A DNA stretch of 64,000 bases from positions 248,001-312,000 of the forward strand of contig NZ_JADMSU010000001.1 of NCBI RefSeq assembly GCF_015561195.1, given 5' to 3'. Below, one piece after another: positions 18,854-27,997 of this stretch; within the stretch, counting starts at the first letter, position 1; each line of letters begins with the position of its first letter. The position numbers and the translations under genes are program-made. The DNA comes from Collinsella aerofaciens. Its GTDB lineage: Bacteria > Actinomycetota > Coriobacteriia > Coriobacteriales > Coriobacteriaceae. The notes below the pieces were generated by a model. That model searched no databases. It saw only the letters and a program-made list of their open reading frames with translations, and had not been told where the DNA came from.

Positions 18854-19876
18854 CTAGTTCGTGCCGCGGAAGCCCTTGCCGACGATTTCGGAGCTATCGA
18901 CGATGGTGATGAAGGCGCCAGGGTCAATCTCGCGGGTATAGCGGCGCAGTTGCACTGCCTCGCGACGGCTCAGCACGCTCATGATCACCGTGACGCACTT
19001 GCCCGAGAAGGCGCCATAGCCACGGCTGATCGTTGCCGTGCGGTTGAGATGCTTGACGATAAACTCCTCGACCTTAAGGGGCTCGGAGCAAATGATCGTG
19101 CAGACCTTACGCAGGTGAATGCTCTCGATAGCCTTATCGACCACGAGCGTCTTGGCAAACAGGCCGAGCACGCAGTACAGACCGACGCGCGGGCCATACA
19201 GGAAAGCCGCGATGGTCACGATGCCGATATCGACCAGCAACAAGGCACGGCCGATCTCGAGCGTCGTGCGGCGTTTGAGAATCATGGCAAGGATGTCGGT
19301 GCCGCCCGTCGAGGCGCCAATGTCAAAGACAATGGCACTGCCCAGCGCCGGCAAGATGACGGCAAAACACAGGTCGAGCCACATATCGCCCGTCATCGAA
19401 ACATCCGACGGAATGAAGAGCTCAAACAGCGAGACGTAGGCCGAAAGCGCAAACGAGGCAAAGACGCTCCAAAGGATTGCCTTGCGCTCCAAAAAGATAA
19501 AACCCAGGATGACCAGGACCGCGTTGATAATCCACATAAAGACGCCGACGGGCAGAGTCGGGAACAGCGTGGAAAGAATGACCGACACGCCCGAGGTGCC
19601 GCCGAAGGCAAAGTGATTGGGGGTTTTAAAGGCCACAATGGCGAACGCCGTGAGGATCAGGCCCAGATTGAGCTCGGCAAAAAAGCGCGGAAAGCCTGGC
19701 TCCTGGCTGCGCTTGCGGCCGGCGCGCTCGCCACGTTCGATATCCTCGCGACCGACAACGCGCTCCATCGGCACCACCGGAGGACGATGCATCTCCTCGG
19801 CGGCACGCGACGCCGCCTCTGCCGCAGCGGCTTCAATCGCCCATGCCTTGCTTTCGGTCTCGTGTTCGTCGGCCAT
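18854..19876 (-). CDS. YitT family membrane protein
   Basis: 340 residues: an 65-residue charged, alanine-rich N-terminal region, then five or six membrane helices in a duplicated YitT/DUF161 arrangement (GGTSGVSVIL and GASTGGTDILAMIL are the paired motifs), and a C-terminal cytosolic DUF2179 domain (KVCTIICSEPLKVEEFIVKHLNRTATI). Homologues are widespread, with unproven transport or efflux roles. The N-terminal extension is longer than usual. It is a single gene, convergent with nothing and separated from the Asp23 cluster by a terminator. Confidence 0.88.
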   Translation of the reverse strand: MADEHETESKAWAIEAAAAEAASRAAEEMHRPPVVPMERVVGREDIERGERAGRKRSQEPGFPRFFAELNLGLILTAFAIVAFKTPNHFAFGGTSGVSVILSTLFPTLPVGVFMWIINAVLVILGFIFLERKAILWSVFASFALSAYVSLFELFIPSDVSMTGDMWLDLCFAVILPALGSAIVFDIGASTGGTDILAMILKRRTTLEIGRALLLVDIGIVTIAAFLYGPRVGLYCVLGLFAKTLVVDKAIESIHLRKVCTIICSEPLKVEEFIVKHLNRTATISRGYGAFSGKCVTVIMSVLSRREAVQLRRYTREIDPGAFITIVDSSEIVGKGFRGTN

Positions 19877-19991
19877 TACGGCAACCCCTCGTTAACAATT
19901 TGGAAACAATGCGCCCATTAGGGTAACGCGGAACGCGAAGATTGCAACCCTTAGTTAGACGAGCGGTATGCCTGCATCGGGGGCATATAGA

Positions 19992-20031
19992 AAACGGTCG
20001 ACCGCACTTTTGCTTGCGCGGTCGACCGTTT
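19992..20031 (-). terminator. terminator of the Asp23 cluster
   Basis: AAACGGTCGACCGC (19992-20005) is perfectly complementary to 20018-20031, with the loop near ACTTTTGCTT. On the minus strand the stem runs into TTTTCTATAT. It lies about 50 bp past the Asp23 stop. Confidence 0.75.
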
Positions 20032-20048
20032 AGCGTTTTCGCAGGTAA

Positions 20049-20083
20049 AACCTGCCAAAATAAACATCCCTTTTTGGTAGGTT
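20049..20083. repeat. CCTGTCCC-type hairpin, copy 1
   Basis: Arms AACCTGCCAAAA and TTTTGGTAGGTT (one mismatch) flank TAAACATCCCT. The right arm overlaps the Asp23 stop codon at 20082. It shares its arm sequence with the copies at 48171 and 61810. Its centre lacks the full CCTGTCCC core, so it is a partly decayed member. Confidence 0.7.
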
Positions 20084-20606
20084 ACTCGTGCTGGCTGGTG
20101 CGGTGCTCGTACTCCTCGGGGGTGATGACATCCTCGATGCGCAGGTTGACGCCTGCCACTTCAAGGCCGGTCATCGCGGCCAGACGCTCGGTGACGCGCG
20201 CCTTAACGTCGTCAAAGATCGCAGGCGCATAGGCGCCGTACTCGATGATGACCGAGATGTTGACGATCACGCGGTTGTCATCGGTGACCTCAACCGTCAC
20301 GCCCTTGGTCAGGTTCTCGGCACCAAACTGCTCCTGCACAAAGTGCATGAGGTTGCCCTTCATGCCCAGGACGTGCGGCACCTCGCGGGTGGCCATGGCG
20401 ACGATTTTCTCGATCACGCCGTTGGAATAGGTCAGCGAGTCCTCGGACTCGTCCGCCTCCTCATCCATCTCCTCGTTATCCTCGTCCGCATCGGACTCGG
20501 CCTCGACGAGCGCCTCGTCCTCGAGCGTCACGTCCCCGGCATCGGCGACGGCCTCATTCGCCTCGAGCTCGGTATCGGCTACATCGACCTTCGTGTTAAA
20601 AGCCAT
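20082..20606 (-). CDS. Asp23/Gls24 family envelope stress response protein
   Basis: 174 residues. The first 60 are strongly acidic (EAESDADEDNEEMDEEADESED); the rest is the Asp23 domain, from LTYSNGVIEKIVAMATREVPHVLGMKG through VIVNISVIIEYGAYAPAIFDDVKARVTERL. Asp23 proteins gather at the membrane through the AmaP anchor and respond to alkaline or envelope stress. ATG 20606 follows AAGGAGG. It is the third gene of AmaP-DUF2273-Asp23, the common arrangement in Gram-positive bacteria. The acidic arm is longer than in typical homologues. Confidence 0.92.
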   Translation of the reverse strand: MAFNTKVDVADTELEANEAVADAGDVTLEDEALVEAESDADEDNEEMDEEADESEDSLTYSNGVIEKIVAMATREVPHVLGMKGNLMHFVQEQFGAENLTKGVTVEVTDDNRVIVNISVIIEYGAYAPAIFDDVKARVTERLAAMTGLEVAGVNLRIEDVITPEEYEHRTSQHE

Positions 20607-20650
20607 GGTTCCTCCTTATGCCTGCCGCGGATGCGACAGTCGAATACATA

Positions 20651-21028
20651 TTAGCGGCCGCTAAACAGACGGCCGAAGAAGTTGACGATACCGTTCTCGC
20701 CGTCGCGAATCTGGCCGATCACGGCGCCGATCAGCACAAAGAATGCGATGACGAGCGTGTCCCACAGGCCCAACGTAAGTACCAACACGGCGAGGATAAA
20801 GCCTGCCACGGCGCCGAGCGTAGTGTTGGGGTGGCGCACGGCATAGCTCCAGATAGCAGCGCCCGTACCTTTGATGAGACCCATGGCCTCGTCAAAGTCG
20901 TTGGCGGCGCTGTCGCGCTGCTCGCCGGCCTCGGGCTTGGTGTCGGCAGACTCGCCTGCCGGCGTAGCGTTTTGGTCGATCGTCAGGCGCGGCGTGCGGG
21001 CGGTCTTGTCTTGGTTGGTATCACTCAC
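20651..21028 (-). CDS. DUF2273 small membrane protein
   Basis: 125 residues. About 55 polar residues precede two hydrophobic helices (TTLGAVAGFILAVLVLTLGLW and LVIAFFVLIGAVIGQIRDG), the DUF2273 pattern found between amaP and asp23 genes. I assign GTG 21028: GGAGG lies six bases upstream and the start overlaps the amaP stop by eight bases. The open frame extends upstream, but that part is antisense-like and arginine-rich. It is probably part of the membrane assembly holding Asp23; the function is unproven. Confidence 0.85.
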   Translation of the reverse strand: MSDTNQDKTARTPRLTIDQNATPAGESADTKPEAGEQRDSAANDFDEAMGLIKGTGAAIWSYAVRHPNTTLGAVAGFILAVLVLTLGLWDTLVIAFFVLIGAVIGQIRDGENGIVNFFGRLFSGR

Positions 21029-21566
21029 CGGAAACCTCCACGGTCTGGACGGTAGTCTTGGACGGCAAAAAACGGACGCGCGCGGTCGTGCCCGGCGTGC
21101 CGAGCATGGTGTCGCAGGCCTTCTCGATGCGCTGCTGCATCGAGGTGGCAAGAGCGGCAACGTCCTTATCATCGAGCGCGATGGCTTCGACCTTAAAACG
21201 AACGCGCGACTCGTCGGGGCCTTGAACGCGTGCCTCGATATGCTCAACCATCACGCGATCATCGCACTCCGCCGCGGCACGGGCGCACGAGGAAAGCGCT
21301 GCGAGCGTGACCTCGATATTGCGCTCCCCCGCCGGATGCACGCAGGACGGCTCGCGACGCGCGAACATCAGGCGGAAAAAACCGATGAGCACGCCAAGCG
21401 CCACGATAGCGGCGCACACCGTAACGACGACGCGAGGCATGGTGTCACGCAACAGCAGCATAAAGCGATACGTATACGGTCCCCAGAACTGGCAGACAAG
21501 CGTACCCAGCGCCACGATGGCGGCGGCAAGATACACGATCGCTAGGGCTCGTTTGAGTACGCGCAC
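21021..21566 (-). CDS. amaP: alkaline shock response membrane anchor protein AmaP
   Basis: 181 residues with two N-terminal membrane helices (ALAIVYLAAAIVALGTLVC and VVVTVCAAIVALGVLIGFF) and a cytosolic domain after ARREPSCVHPAGERNIEVTL, the AmaP layout that tethers Asp23. I choose GTG 21566 because AAGGGAG precedes it. ATG codons at 21617 and 21614 would lie on top of a TATAAT hexamer that also forms the tail of the yebC terminator. First gene of the three-gene cluster. Confidence 0.82.
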   Translation of the reverse strand: MRVLKRALAIVYLAAAIVALGTLVCQFWGPYTYRFMLLLRDTMPRVVVTVCAAIVALGVLIGFFRLMFARREPSCVHPAGERNIEVTLAALSSCARAAAECDDRVMVEHIEARVQGPDESRVRFKVEAIALDDKDVAALATSMQQRIEKACDTMLGTPGTTARVRFLPSKTTVQTVEVSGE

Positions 21567-21615
21567 GCGCGCTCCCTTCAGGTTTCGGTCCACAGAATGC
21601 AAAACGATTCGCATC

Positions 21616-21662
21616 ATTATAAAAGAGCCGGGTCCGGTGCCATACGCACGCGGATCCGGCTC
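21616..21662 (-). terminator. yebC terminator with embedded TATAAT
   Basis: GAGCCGGGTCCG (21625-21636) pairs with CGGATCCGGCTC (21651-21662), one mismatch. On the minus strand TTTTATAAT follows. The T tract contains a perfect -10 hexamer (21616-21621), so the end of yebC and the promoter of amaP may share sequence. No good -35 is visible. Confidence 0.7.
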
Positions 21663-21731
21663 ATCTATTCCACGAGGCTTGCATGCTCGCTTCATTATGC
21701 CCAGATATGCACGGCTTAACCCGTGCAGGCG

Positions 21732-22538
21732 CTACTCCTCCTCGAGGGCAGCGATGACCTCGTCGGTCATGTCCATGGTGCTGTAGACGTCCTGGACGTC
21801 GTCGAGCTCCTCGAGACGGTCGATGAGGCGCTGAACCTTCTTGGCGTCGGCGCCGGAGACCTCGGTCGGGGTAGTCGGGACCATGGTGGTCTCGGAACCC
21901 TTGACCTGGACGCCCTGCTCCTCGAGCGCCTTGGAGACAGCCATGACCTCGTTGGCAGTAGTCCAGACGATCCACTCCTCGCCGGCGTCCTCGTAGTCCT
22001 CGCCACCGGCCTCGGCGATGGCCATCATGAACTCATCCTCGTCACCGGCAGCACCGTTGGCGATCATGGTCTCCTTCTTGGCGTTCTCGTCCAGGATCTC
22101 CTTGGCGACGACGATCTGGCCCTTGCGCTCAAACTGGAAGGCGACGGAGCCGGAGGTGCCCAGGTTGCCACCAGCGTGGGAGAAGGCGGAACGGACATCG
22201 GCGGCGGTGCGGTTGCGGTTATCGGTCAGGCAGTCGACGTAGACGGCGACACCGGCGGGACCGTAGCCCTCGTACACGATGTTCTCGTAGACGGCGGCGT
22301 CGGCACCCGAACCGAAGGCCTTGTCGATAGCGGACTTGATCTTGTCCTTGGGCATGGACTGAGCCTTGGCCTTGGCAACGGCAGCGGCGAGGCTGGCGTT
22401 GTTCTCGGGCAGCGGGTCGCCGCCGAGACGGGCAGCAACGGTGATGTTGCGGCTCAGCTTGGAGAAGAGGGCGGAACGCTTGGCGTCCTGCGCGCCCTTA
22501 CGATGCTTGGTTGTGGCCCACTTAGAGTGTCCGGACAT
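21732..22538 (-). CDS. YebC/PmpR family DNA-binding or translation factor
   Basis: 268 residues, full-length YebC/DUF28. MSGHSKWATTKHRKGAQDAKRSALFSKLSRNITVAARLGG is the diagnostic N terminus, and DVRSAFSHAGGNLGTSGSVAFQF lies in the middle. Homologues were described as transcription regulators, and recent work on the family points to relief of ribosome stalling; which applies here is unknown. The length is slightly above the usual 240-250 because of insertions near residues 165-185. ATG 22538 has TAGGAG upstream. It stands alone between terminators. Confidence 0.93.
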   Translation of the reverse strand: MSGHSKWATTKHRKGAQDAKRSALFSKLSRNITVAARLGGDPLPENNASLAAAVAKAKAQSMPKDKIKSAIDKAFGSGADAAVYENIVYEGYGPAGVAVYVDCLTDNRNRTAADVRSAFSHAGGNLGTSGSVAFQFERKGQIVVAKEILDENAKKETMIANGAAGDEDEFMMAIAEAGGEDYEDAGEEWIVWTTANEVMAVSKALEEQGVQVKGSETTMVPTTPTEVSGADAKKVQRLIDRLEELDDVQDVYSTMDMTDEVIAALEEE

Positions 22539-22668
22539 ACGTGTCTCCTATCGGTTTCGACCTAAAGCCCAGCGCAGATGCTCGGGCAATATAAACAAAC
22601 GTCGTTATGATATACCTACTGGCCTGCGAGATAAACCCCAAAATGAAGGCGTCGTGATGATGCCACCC

Positions 22669-22703
22669 TTTGGTGCAAAGCAACCTGACCCCAATGCACC
22701 AAA
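22669..22703. repeat. CCTGTCCC-type hairpin, copy 2
   Basis: TTTGGTGCA (22669-22677) and TGCACCAAA (22695-22703) are perfect arms around AAGCAACCTGACCCCAA. The centre matches the AACCTGTCCCC core of other copies with one change, while the arms differ entirely. The right arm ends one base before the stop codon of the DUF6020 gene. Confidence 0.7.
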
Positions 22704-24887
22704 TTAGGACCAGAGGAGGTCGCTGCGGGTGATGGTGGCGCCGATGGCAAAGGGCATGCAGGCGATGACCGGATACAGGTAGCGCATGTAGGTCGAGCCA
22801 TTGCAGGGACCGATCAGGCACACGGCGAGCACGCCCAGCAGCGGCACCCAAATGGCCAGCCCGCGCCACGAATGACGACGTAGCAGATAGACCACCACGG
22901 CGATCGTGATCCACACATAGGTGGCCGAGCTCATGGTGAGCGAGATAAACGGGACGCGTTGTACTGCCACGCGATACAGGTTGATCAGGTGGTCGCACCA
23001 GCGCACGACCTTGCTATCGACCGGATGGAAGTCAAAGTACTTGAGGTTATCGGGCTTCGCCATGATCTCGGCACTTCGCGCCGTGCTGTAGACCCACGCA
23101 TCGCGGGCACTCGGATAAAAGTAGCCGTAGTAGTTATTGATGAGCGCCGAGATATAGCACTCGTGATCCTTTTTGAACATCTGGGCCCACACCTCAAAAT
23201 AGGCCTTGATGTCCTCCTGCGAGGCGTACTCGTTAAAGCAATTTTTGACGGCGTCCGACTTATCCGGGTTGTAACGGCGCCCCAGATTCTCGTACTTGAG
23301 CACACGGTCGATCACGGCACGCTCTTCGTCGGTCACCAAGCCGTCGCAAGGAGCCTCCACGATGGTGCCGTCCTCCTTAACCGTGGGGTTGACGCCCGAG
23401 TTGAGGCCGTCGTGCTTTTGGACAAAACGAGCCGTCTGCTGGAACGGAATCGAGAGGATTTCGCGCTTGGAACCAGGCGTGATGTCGTGTGCCGGCATAA
23501 AGACCTTGGTGAAGTACATATTAGAGGCAAGGCAGAGCGCAAGCACCGCAAGAACTCCCACCCAGCGGAAACGCAGGGTGGCGCCCGAAGGCGCAGCACC
23601 AGCCTGCTTGGCTGCACGACGAGCCACATGCACGTCCCATGCGCAAAGCGCCGCCGCGATTACGCATGCCGCCAGGGGAAACACCAGGCCGCCGTTACGC
23701 AGAAACGTGGAGCCCATGGCGCCCAGAGCAAGCAGCAGCCAGTCGTGGCGCGCAAAGAGCACGGGGGCTTTCTCGCCCGTTCGCTCGACATTGGCATCAC
23801 GACGGGGCAAGCCACATGCCACGAGCTTGACGGTCTGTACCAGCAGCACCAAGAACGCGTCGGCAAAGAGCACGTCTTTGGTGAGCAACGCCGCGTAGTT
23901 AGAGAACATCGGCATAAACACAAAGAACAGCAAGATCACGCCGCGGACCGGCAGGCTCACGCCCAGCTTGCGCAGCGACGAGATGGAATAGGCCATGCAG
24001 GCGGCCGTAATGACGAACTGAGCGCAGGTGTAGATGGCAAGACCTGCGTTGGCGCTGTTGAACAGTGAAAGCCCCAGCTGGACGCACGAACCGATGATAG
24101 CCGTGTGCACCACGGGATGATGTCCGTTGAGCAACACATTGGGATTGAGCAGACGCAGGTAGTCACTCGTGCCGTTGGGGTAGTTGAACCACTGGCGAAT
24201 CTGCGCACCCGTATCTCCCATAAAAAGGCCGGGCAGCGAAGCGATGAGCGTGGGCGCCCAGGCGACCATAAGCACCAGGAAGGGCCCGGCAAAGGGATGG
24301 ACCGAGAGCACGGCGTGAGCCACACGCCATACGCGGCCAAAGTGCGCTTCGGAAAACGGAATGCGCCGAGAGCTCAACCAATCTAGACACTCAAAAGCCA
24401 GGTAGAAAGCAACGACCGCCAAGAGCATCCAGCCCGCACCGCCTATCCAGGCACAGATAATGCGGGCCTTGTCGCCGAGCACGATCTCGGCCGAATCGGT
24501 GAGGTCGTAGCTGCGGCCAAACACCATGCAGACGGCAAAGAACAGCGACGGAAGGATCACCGAGGGACGCCAAGCGTCGCCGCGGCCAAAGAATACGTAG
24601 CGAAACGGCAGCGTGAGCAGGCAGGCAAGCGCAAGCAGCATGACCGCGTCGGTATGGCCGGCAAACGAGAGGAGCACCTCGTAGCACACGTACAGCATCC
24701 CCGAGGCTTTGGGGTCAATCGCCAAGACCGCGTTGCTCGACACCGGGGCGGGATCGATGGAAAACGCCGTGGTCGCCAACAGCGCGAGCAAAAATGCGAT
24801 GAGCGTCTGCTTGGCGGGATAGCGCTTAAACCAGACGATGCGGGCAGCGTCGCGCGCAGCCGTTGTGGAGAGGTCGGAATCCTTCAC
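22704..24887 (-). CDS. DUF6020 family multi-pass membrane protein
   Basis: 727 residues with about 12-13 hydrophobic helices in the N-terminal 470 and last 130 residues. Between them is a large extracytoplasmic region of about 150 residues (HDITPGSKREILSIPFQQTARFVQKH onward). The overall pattern, with GDTGAQIRQWFN after an early helix pair, resembles GT-C glycosyltransferase-like membrane proteins; the function is unproven. The start at 24887 is GTG; the ribosome site is weak. It follows lgt by 83 nt, with a hairpin repeat between. Confidence 0.8.
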   Translation of the reverse strand: MKDSDLSTTAARDAARIVWFKRYPAKQTLIAFLLALLATTAFSIDPAPVSSNAVLAIDPKASGMLYVCYEVLLSFAGHTDAVMLLALACLLTLPFRYVFFGRGDAWRPSVILPSLFFAVCMVFGRSYDLTDSAEIVLGDKARIICAWIGGAGWMLLAVVAFYLAFECLDWLSSRRIPFSEAHFGRVWRVAHAVLSVHPFAGPFLVLMVAWAPTLIASLPGLFMGDTGAQIRQWFNYPNGTSDYLRLLNPNVLLNGHHPVVHTAIIGSCVQLGLSLFNSANAGLAIYTCAQFVITAACMAYSISSLRKLGVSLPVRGVILLFFVFMPMFSNYAALLTKDVLFADAFLVLLVQTVKLVACGLPRRDANVERTGEKAPVLFARHDWLLLALGAMGSTFLRNGGLVFPLAACVIAAALCAWDVHVARRAAKQAGAAPSGATLRFRWVGVLAVLALCLASNMYFTKVFMPAHDITPGSKREILSIPFQQTARFVQKHDGLNSGVNPTVKEDGTIVEAPCDGLVTDEERAVIDRVLKYENLGRRYNPDKSDAVKNCFNEYASQEDIKAYFEVWAQMFKKDHECYISALINNYYGYFYPSARDAWVYSTARSAEIMAKPDNLKYFDFHPVDSKVVRWCDHLINLYRVAVQRVPFISLTMSSATYVWITIAVVVYLLRRHSWRGLAIWVPLLGVLAVCLIGPCNGSTYMRYLYPVIACMPFAIGATITRSDLLWS

Positions 24888-24927
24888 AGTCCGAAAGCCT
24901 TTCTAGAAACCTATCAAACTCGGCAAG

Positions 24928-24962
24928 ACCACCACAAAGGTGCCTGTCCCCTTTGTGGTGGT
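24928..24962. repeat. CCTGTCCC-type hairpin, copy 3
   Basis: Perfect arms ACCACCACAAAGG and CCTTTGTGGTGGT flank TGCCTGTCC. The element is the reverse complement of copy 7 at 48041. It ends 8 bp before the lgt stop codon and is followed by a partial GGTGGTTTTGGTGG duplication. Confidence 0.85.
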
Positions 24963-24970
24963 TTTGGTGG

Positions 24971-25792
24971 TTAGGCGTCCAGGTAGACGCGCTGGGGCTG
25001 ATTGCGGTGTCGGGCGAAGATGATGAGCGCCAGGCCGGCGATCACGAGCGGCAAGCTCAGCAACTGGCCCATGGTGATAACGCCGCCCAACAGATAACCC
25101 AGCTGGGCATCGGGCACGCGCACGAACTCAATGAGGAAGCGGACGATGCCGTAACCCATCACAAACACGCCCATAAACGTGCCCTGGGGTAGCAGCGGTT
25201 TTTTGCGGCTGAGCACCTGCAGAATGCAAAAGAGCACAATGCCCTCGAGAAATGCCTCGTAGAGCTGGGAGGGATGGCGCGGCATATCGCCCGCGGTGCC
25301 GCCAAAGATCACGCCCCAGGGCAGATCGGTCGGCTTGCCCCACAGCTCGCCGTTGACAAAGTTGGCGCAGCGCCCCAGGCACAGGGCCAGCGGAGCACCG
25401 ATGACCGCGAGGTCTGCCAAAGTCCAGGCGTCGAGCTTGTACATGCGGCACACGATGATGCCGCCCAAGATGCCGCCCACCAGGCCACCGTGGAAGCTCA
25501 TGCCTCCCTCGTTGGTGGCAAAGATCTCGAGCGGGTGGGCCAAATAGTAGCCATCACCGTAAAAGACGACGTAAAACAGGCGCGCGCCGATAATAAGGCC
25601 AAAGACCGCGCCGACCACGACGCTCGTCAGGTCATCAATCGTAATGTCGAAGCCCCAACGACGTTGCGTGCGGTACATAACGACCGCCGTGAGCAGAGCG
25701 CCGACCACGTAGGCCAGACCGTACCAGTAGATGGTGATGGGGCCCGCCGAGATCGCGACGGGATCAAGCATATGGTAGAGGTCGTTGAGCAT
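24971..25792 (-). CDS. lgt: prolipoprotein diacylglyceryl transferase
   Basis: Transfers diacylglycerol from phosphatidylglycerol to the lipobox cysteine of prelipoproteins. 273 residues with about seven helices. MSFHGGLVGGILGG carries the conserved His-Gly-Gly, and LGRCANFVNGELWG is the Lgt signature, with Cys-Ala in place of the more usual Ile-Gly. A GRPSQL-type segment appears as MPRHPSQLYEAFLEG. Start ATG 25792 follows GGAGCAGGGG; an internal ATG at 25774 is possible. The ABC binding protein at 48322 is an expected client. Confidence 0.94.
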   Translation of the reverse strand: MLNDLYHMLDPVAISAGPITIYWYGLAYVVGALLTAVVMYRTQRRWGFDITIDDLTSVVVGAVFGLIIGARLFYVVFYGDGYYLAHPLEIFATNEGGMSFHGGLVGGILGGIIVCRMYKLDAWTLADLAVIGAPLALCLGRCANFVNGELWGKPTDLPWGVIFGGTAGDMPRHPSQLYEAFLEGIVLFCILQVLSRKKPLLPQGTFMGVFVMGYGIVRFLIEFVRVPDAQLGYLLGGVITMGQLLSLPLVIAGLALIIFARHRNQPQRVYLDA

Positions 25793-25900
25793 ATCGATCC
25801 CCTGCTCCCTACATACAAATGCGGCCGCGGGCCCTACGCTCGCAGCCGCATATTTGGGCGTAACGTCTATGCGGAGCGTACCGTCCGCAGCTTTCGCATC

Positions 25901-26179
25901 TTAGAACGGTGCGTACTCGTCGTACAGGTCCTCGGCCTCGCCGGAAGCATTGACCTGCTCAACGCGGGTAACGCCGGGCACGTGCTCCTTCAGGATGCGC
26001 TCGATGCCCATGGAAAGGGTTAGCGAGCTCATGGGGCAGCCGGCACAGGCGCCCTGCAGCTCCAGCTTGACGACGCCCTCGTCGTCGACGCCCACATACT
26101 CCATATCGCCACCGTCGGCCTGCAGGTTGGGGCGAATCTCTTCAAGAACCTTCTTAAGCAGCTCTTCGTTAACAGCCAC
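25901..26179 (-). CDS. NifU C-terminal-domain (Nfu) iron-sulfur carrier
   Basis: 92 residues, a stand-alone Nfu domain that holds a 4Fe-4S cluster at a dimer interface and passes it to target proteins. The two cysteines are in LQGACAGCPMSSLTL; LQADGGDMEYVGVD is the family's N-terminal motif. GTG 26179 is used, with AAGGAG six bases upstream. It is in line with lgt and dCMP deaminase, but no operon signal links them. It might serve the Fe-S proteins in the window (radical SAM, activase). Confidence 0.93.
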   Translation of the reverse strand: MAVNEELLKKVLEEIRPNLQADGGDMEYVGVDDEGVVKLELQGACAGCPMSSLTLSMGIERILKEHVPGVTRVEQVNASGEAEDLYDEYAPF

Positions 26180-26349
26180 AGGGGCTCCTTTCTCACAACA
26201 ACGCGGGCACGCCCGCGGACAGAAGCTATGTTACTACAGCCATGTACCCGCTCACGAGCCGTCCATGCGCGCAGACGCGACTTTCACGAGTAGTCAATTT
26301 GGGACGGGGCTCTTTTGGCTGTTTTGCCGCCAGCTGGCGTTGGCACGCG

Positions 26350-26874
26350 CTACTGCTGAGCTTGTCCCCCGGTACCAATCTGGACATCGACGATGACCTG
26401 GCGGTAGCTGATGCCGCAGGAGTCGAGAATGCGGCGGCTGATACGGCCGTCGTCGGTATCGGCATACTTGTTGTCCAGGTAGACGACCTCGCCTACACCT
26501 ACCTGCGCCAGGATCTTGGCGCAGTCGTGGCACGGGAACAGCGTGACGTAGACCGTGGAACCCTCAAGGTCTTTGAGCGAGCCGCGGTAGTTGAGCACGG
26601 CGTTTGCCTCGGCATGGACTACGTAGTTGTGCTTGTCCTGCAACGGGTCATCGCTCGTGCCCCACGGGAAAAAGTCATCGTTGAGTGCCGAGGGCGTACC
26701 GTTGTAGCCCACCGAAAGGATGCGGTGGTTGGTGTTGGCGATGCACGCGCCCACCTGCGTGTTGGGGTCCTTACTGCGGCGCTGCGCGGCGATGGCCACG
26801 CTCATAAAGAACTCATCCCAGCTAATAACGTCGCGGCGCTTGCCCGACGCAGTTTGATGAAGATCGTCCGACAT
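26350..26874 (-). CDS. deoxycytidylate (dCMP) deaminase
   Basis: Deaminates dCMP to dUMP, feeding thymidylate synthesis. 174 residues with zinc ligands in HAEANAV and PCHDC; the family segments NTNHRILSVGYNGTP and HNYVVHAEANAVLN are intact. ATG 26874 is chosen because GGAGGT lies eight bases upstream; longer in-frame starts at 26910 and 26952 lack one. The 170-bp gap to nfu holds a TTTGGGACGGGGCT stretch that recurs near 5715, and no gene. Confidence 0.92.
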   Translation of the reverse strand: MSDDLHQTASGKRRDVISWDEFFMSVAIAAQRRSKDPNTQVGACIANTNHRILSVGYNGTPSALNDDFFPWGTSDDPLQDKHNYVVHAEANAVLNYRGSLKDLEGSTVYVTLFPCHDCAKILAQVGVGEVVYLDNKYADTDDGRISRRILDSCGISYRQVIVDVQIGTGGQAQQ

Positions 26875-26954
26875 GCCAGACACCTCCGAAATCGCAATAT
26901 TTTGACCCATTGTAGCAGGTGAAAGGTAGGGGCGCTTATCCCACCGCCCCATCG

Positions 26955-27806
26955 CTACGCGCGGCGGGGCTTTTGGTTGATGTGGTAGAGCTCGGCGAGG
27001 CCCCGCAGCGTCAGCGCGTCGTCGACCGTCAGACTGTGACCGACCAGCGCCGCAAGCGCCTTGGCATCGTCGCCGGTAATGACGATGGGCACATCGCCCT
27101 CCCCCGCGGCCTTGGTCGCGCGCATCTCGGCAAGCACCATGTCGAGCATGCCGTCGATGCGGGCCACCTCGCCCAGAACCACGCCCGAGCGCATGACCTC
27201 ACGCGTGTTGCGGCCGATGACGTGTGTCGGCGCCGAGGGCTCAACCTGCGGCAGGCGCGCTGCTGCCGCCGAAAGCGAACGGGCGCCGAGGGCCAGGCCT
27301 GGCGCGATAACGCCGCCGACAAAGGTACCGTGCGCGTCGATGACCTCGATATTGGTCGTCGTGCCCAGGTCGATCACGATGCACGGCGAGCCGTAGACGG
27401 CGCGGGCCGCCACGGCGTCGGCGATGCGGTCGGGGCCAATCTCGGCCGGGTCATCGTAGTGCACGGGTATGCCGGTCTTGAGGCCCGGCCCCACCGTGAG
27501 CACGCGCCCCGTGCAGGTACGGGAAAGTGCCGCCTTCCACGGGCGCTCGAGCGCCGGGACCACGCAGCTCAGCACAGCAGCCGCGGGCACAAGCGCACCC
27601 GGCATGCCCGCATCGGCCGCCAGTGCGGCCATGACCTGCACGAGACGCATGCGTGCCTCGTCTGCTGTGATGCTCGACGGCGTGGTGATCTCGCACGTCG
27701 CAAGCGGGCATTCCTGTGCCGCGGCCGAATCCTCGGCAAACAGGCCAAAGCGAATGAACGTGTTGCCCACGTCGACCGTCAATATATATGTGCACCCATT
27801 AAGCAT
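26955..27806 (-). CDS. coaX: type III pantothenate kinase
   Basis: Phosphorylates pantothenate, the first step to coenzyme A. 283 residues of the ASKHA fold: YILTVDVGNTFIRFGLF (phosphate 1), PDRIADAVAARAVYG, IVIDLGTTTNIEVID (phosphate 2) and GGVIAPGLALGARSL. Type III enzymes are not feedback-inhibited by CoA. ATG 27806 follows AAAGGAG. It sits just upstream of dCMP deaminase and is divergent from the OPT transporter. Confidence 0.94.
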   Translation of the reverse strand: MLNGCTYILTVDVGNTFIRFGLFAEDSAAAQECPLATCEITTPSSITADEARMRLVQVMAALAADAGMPGALVPAAAVLSCVVPALERPWKAALSRTCTGRVLTVGPGLKTGIPVHYDDPAEIGPDRIADAVAARAVYGSPCIVIDLGTTTNIEVIDAHGTFVGGVIAPGLALGARSLSAAAARLPQVEPSAPTHVIGRNTREVMRSGVVLGEVARIDGMLDMVLAEMRATKAAGEGDVPIVITGDDAKALAALVGHSLTVDDALTLRGLAELYHINQKPRRA

Positions 27807-27997
27807 CGTCGACGCTCCTTTCGTCTGCCCAGCAGTATATCGCCTACCTAAACCAGTCATCCCAAAATGACTAGCTTGCGGCTATACTGGTGCGCGGTCG
27901 TTTGCGAGCTCACGCGGCGGCCCTTGGTAACCCGACTTCCCGCACCGTATCCGTAGCGGCGCTCCCGGGGAAGCGGATATACGCAAAGGAGTTCTAT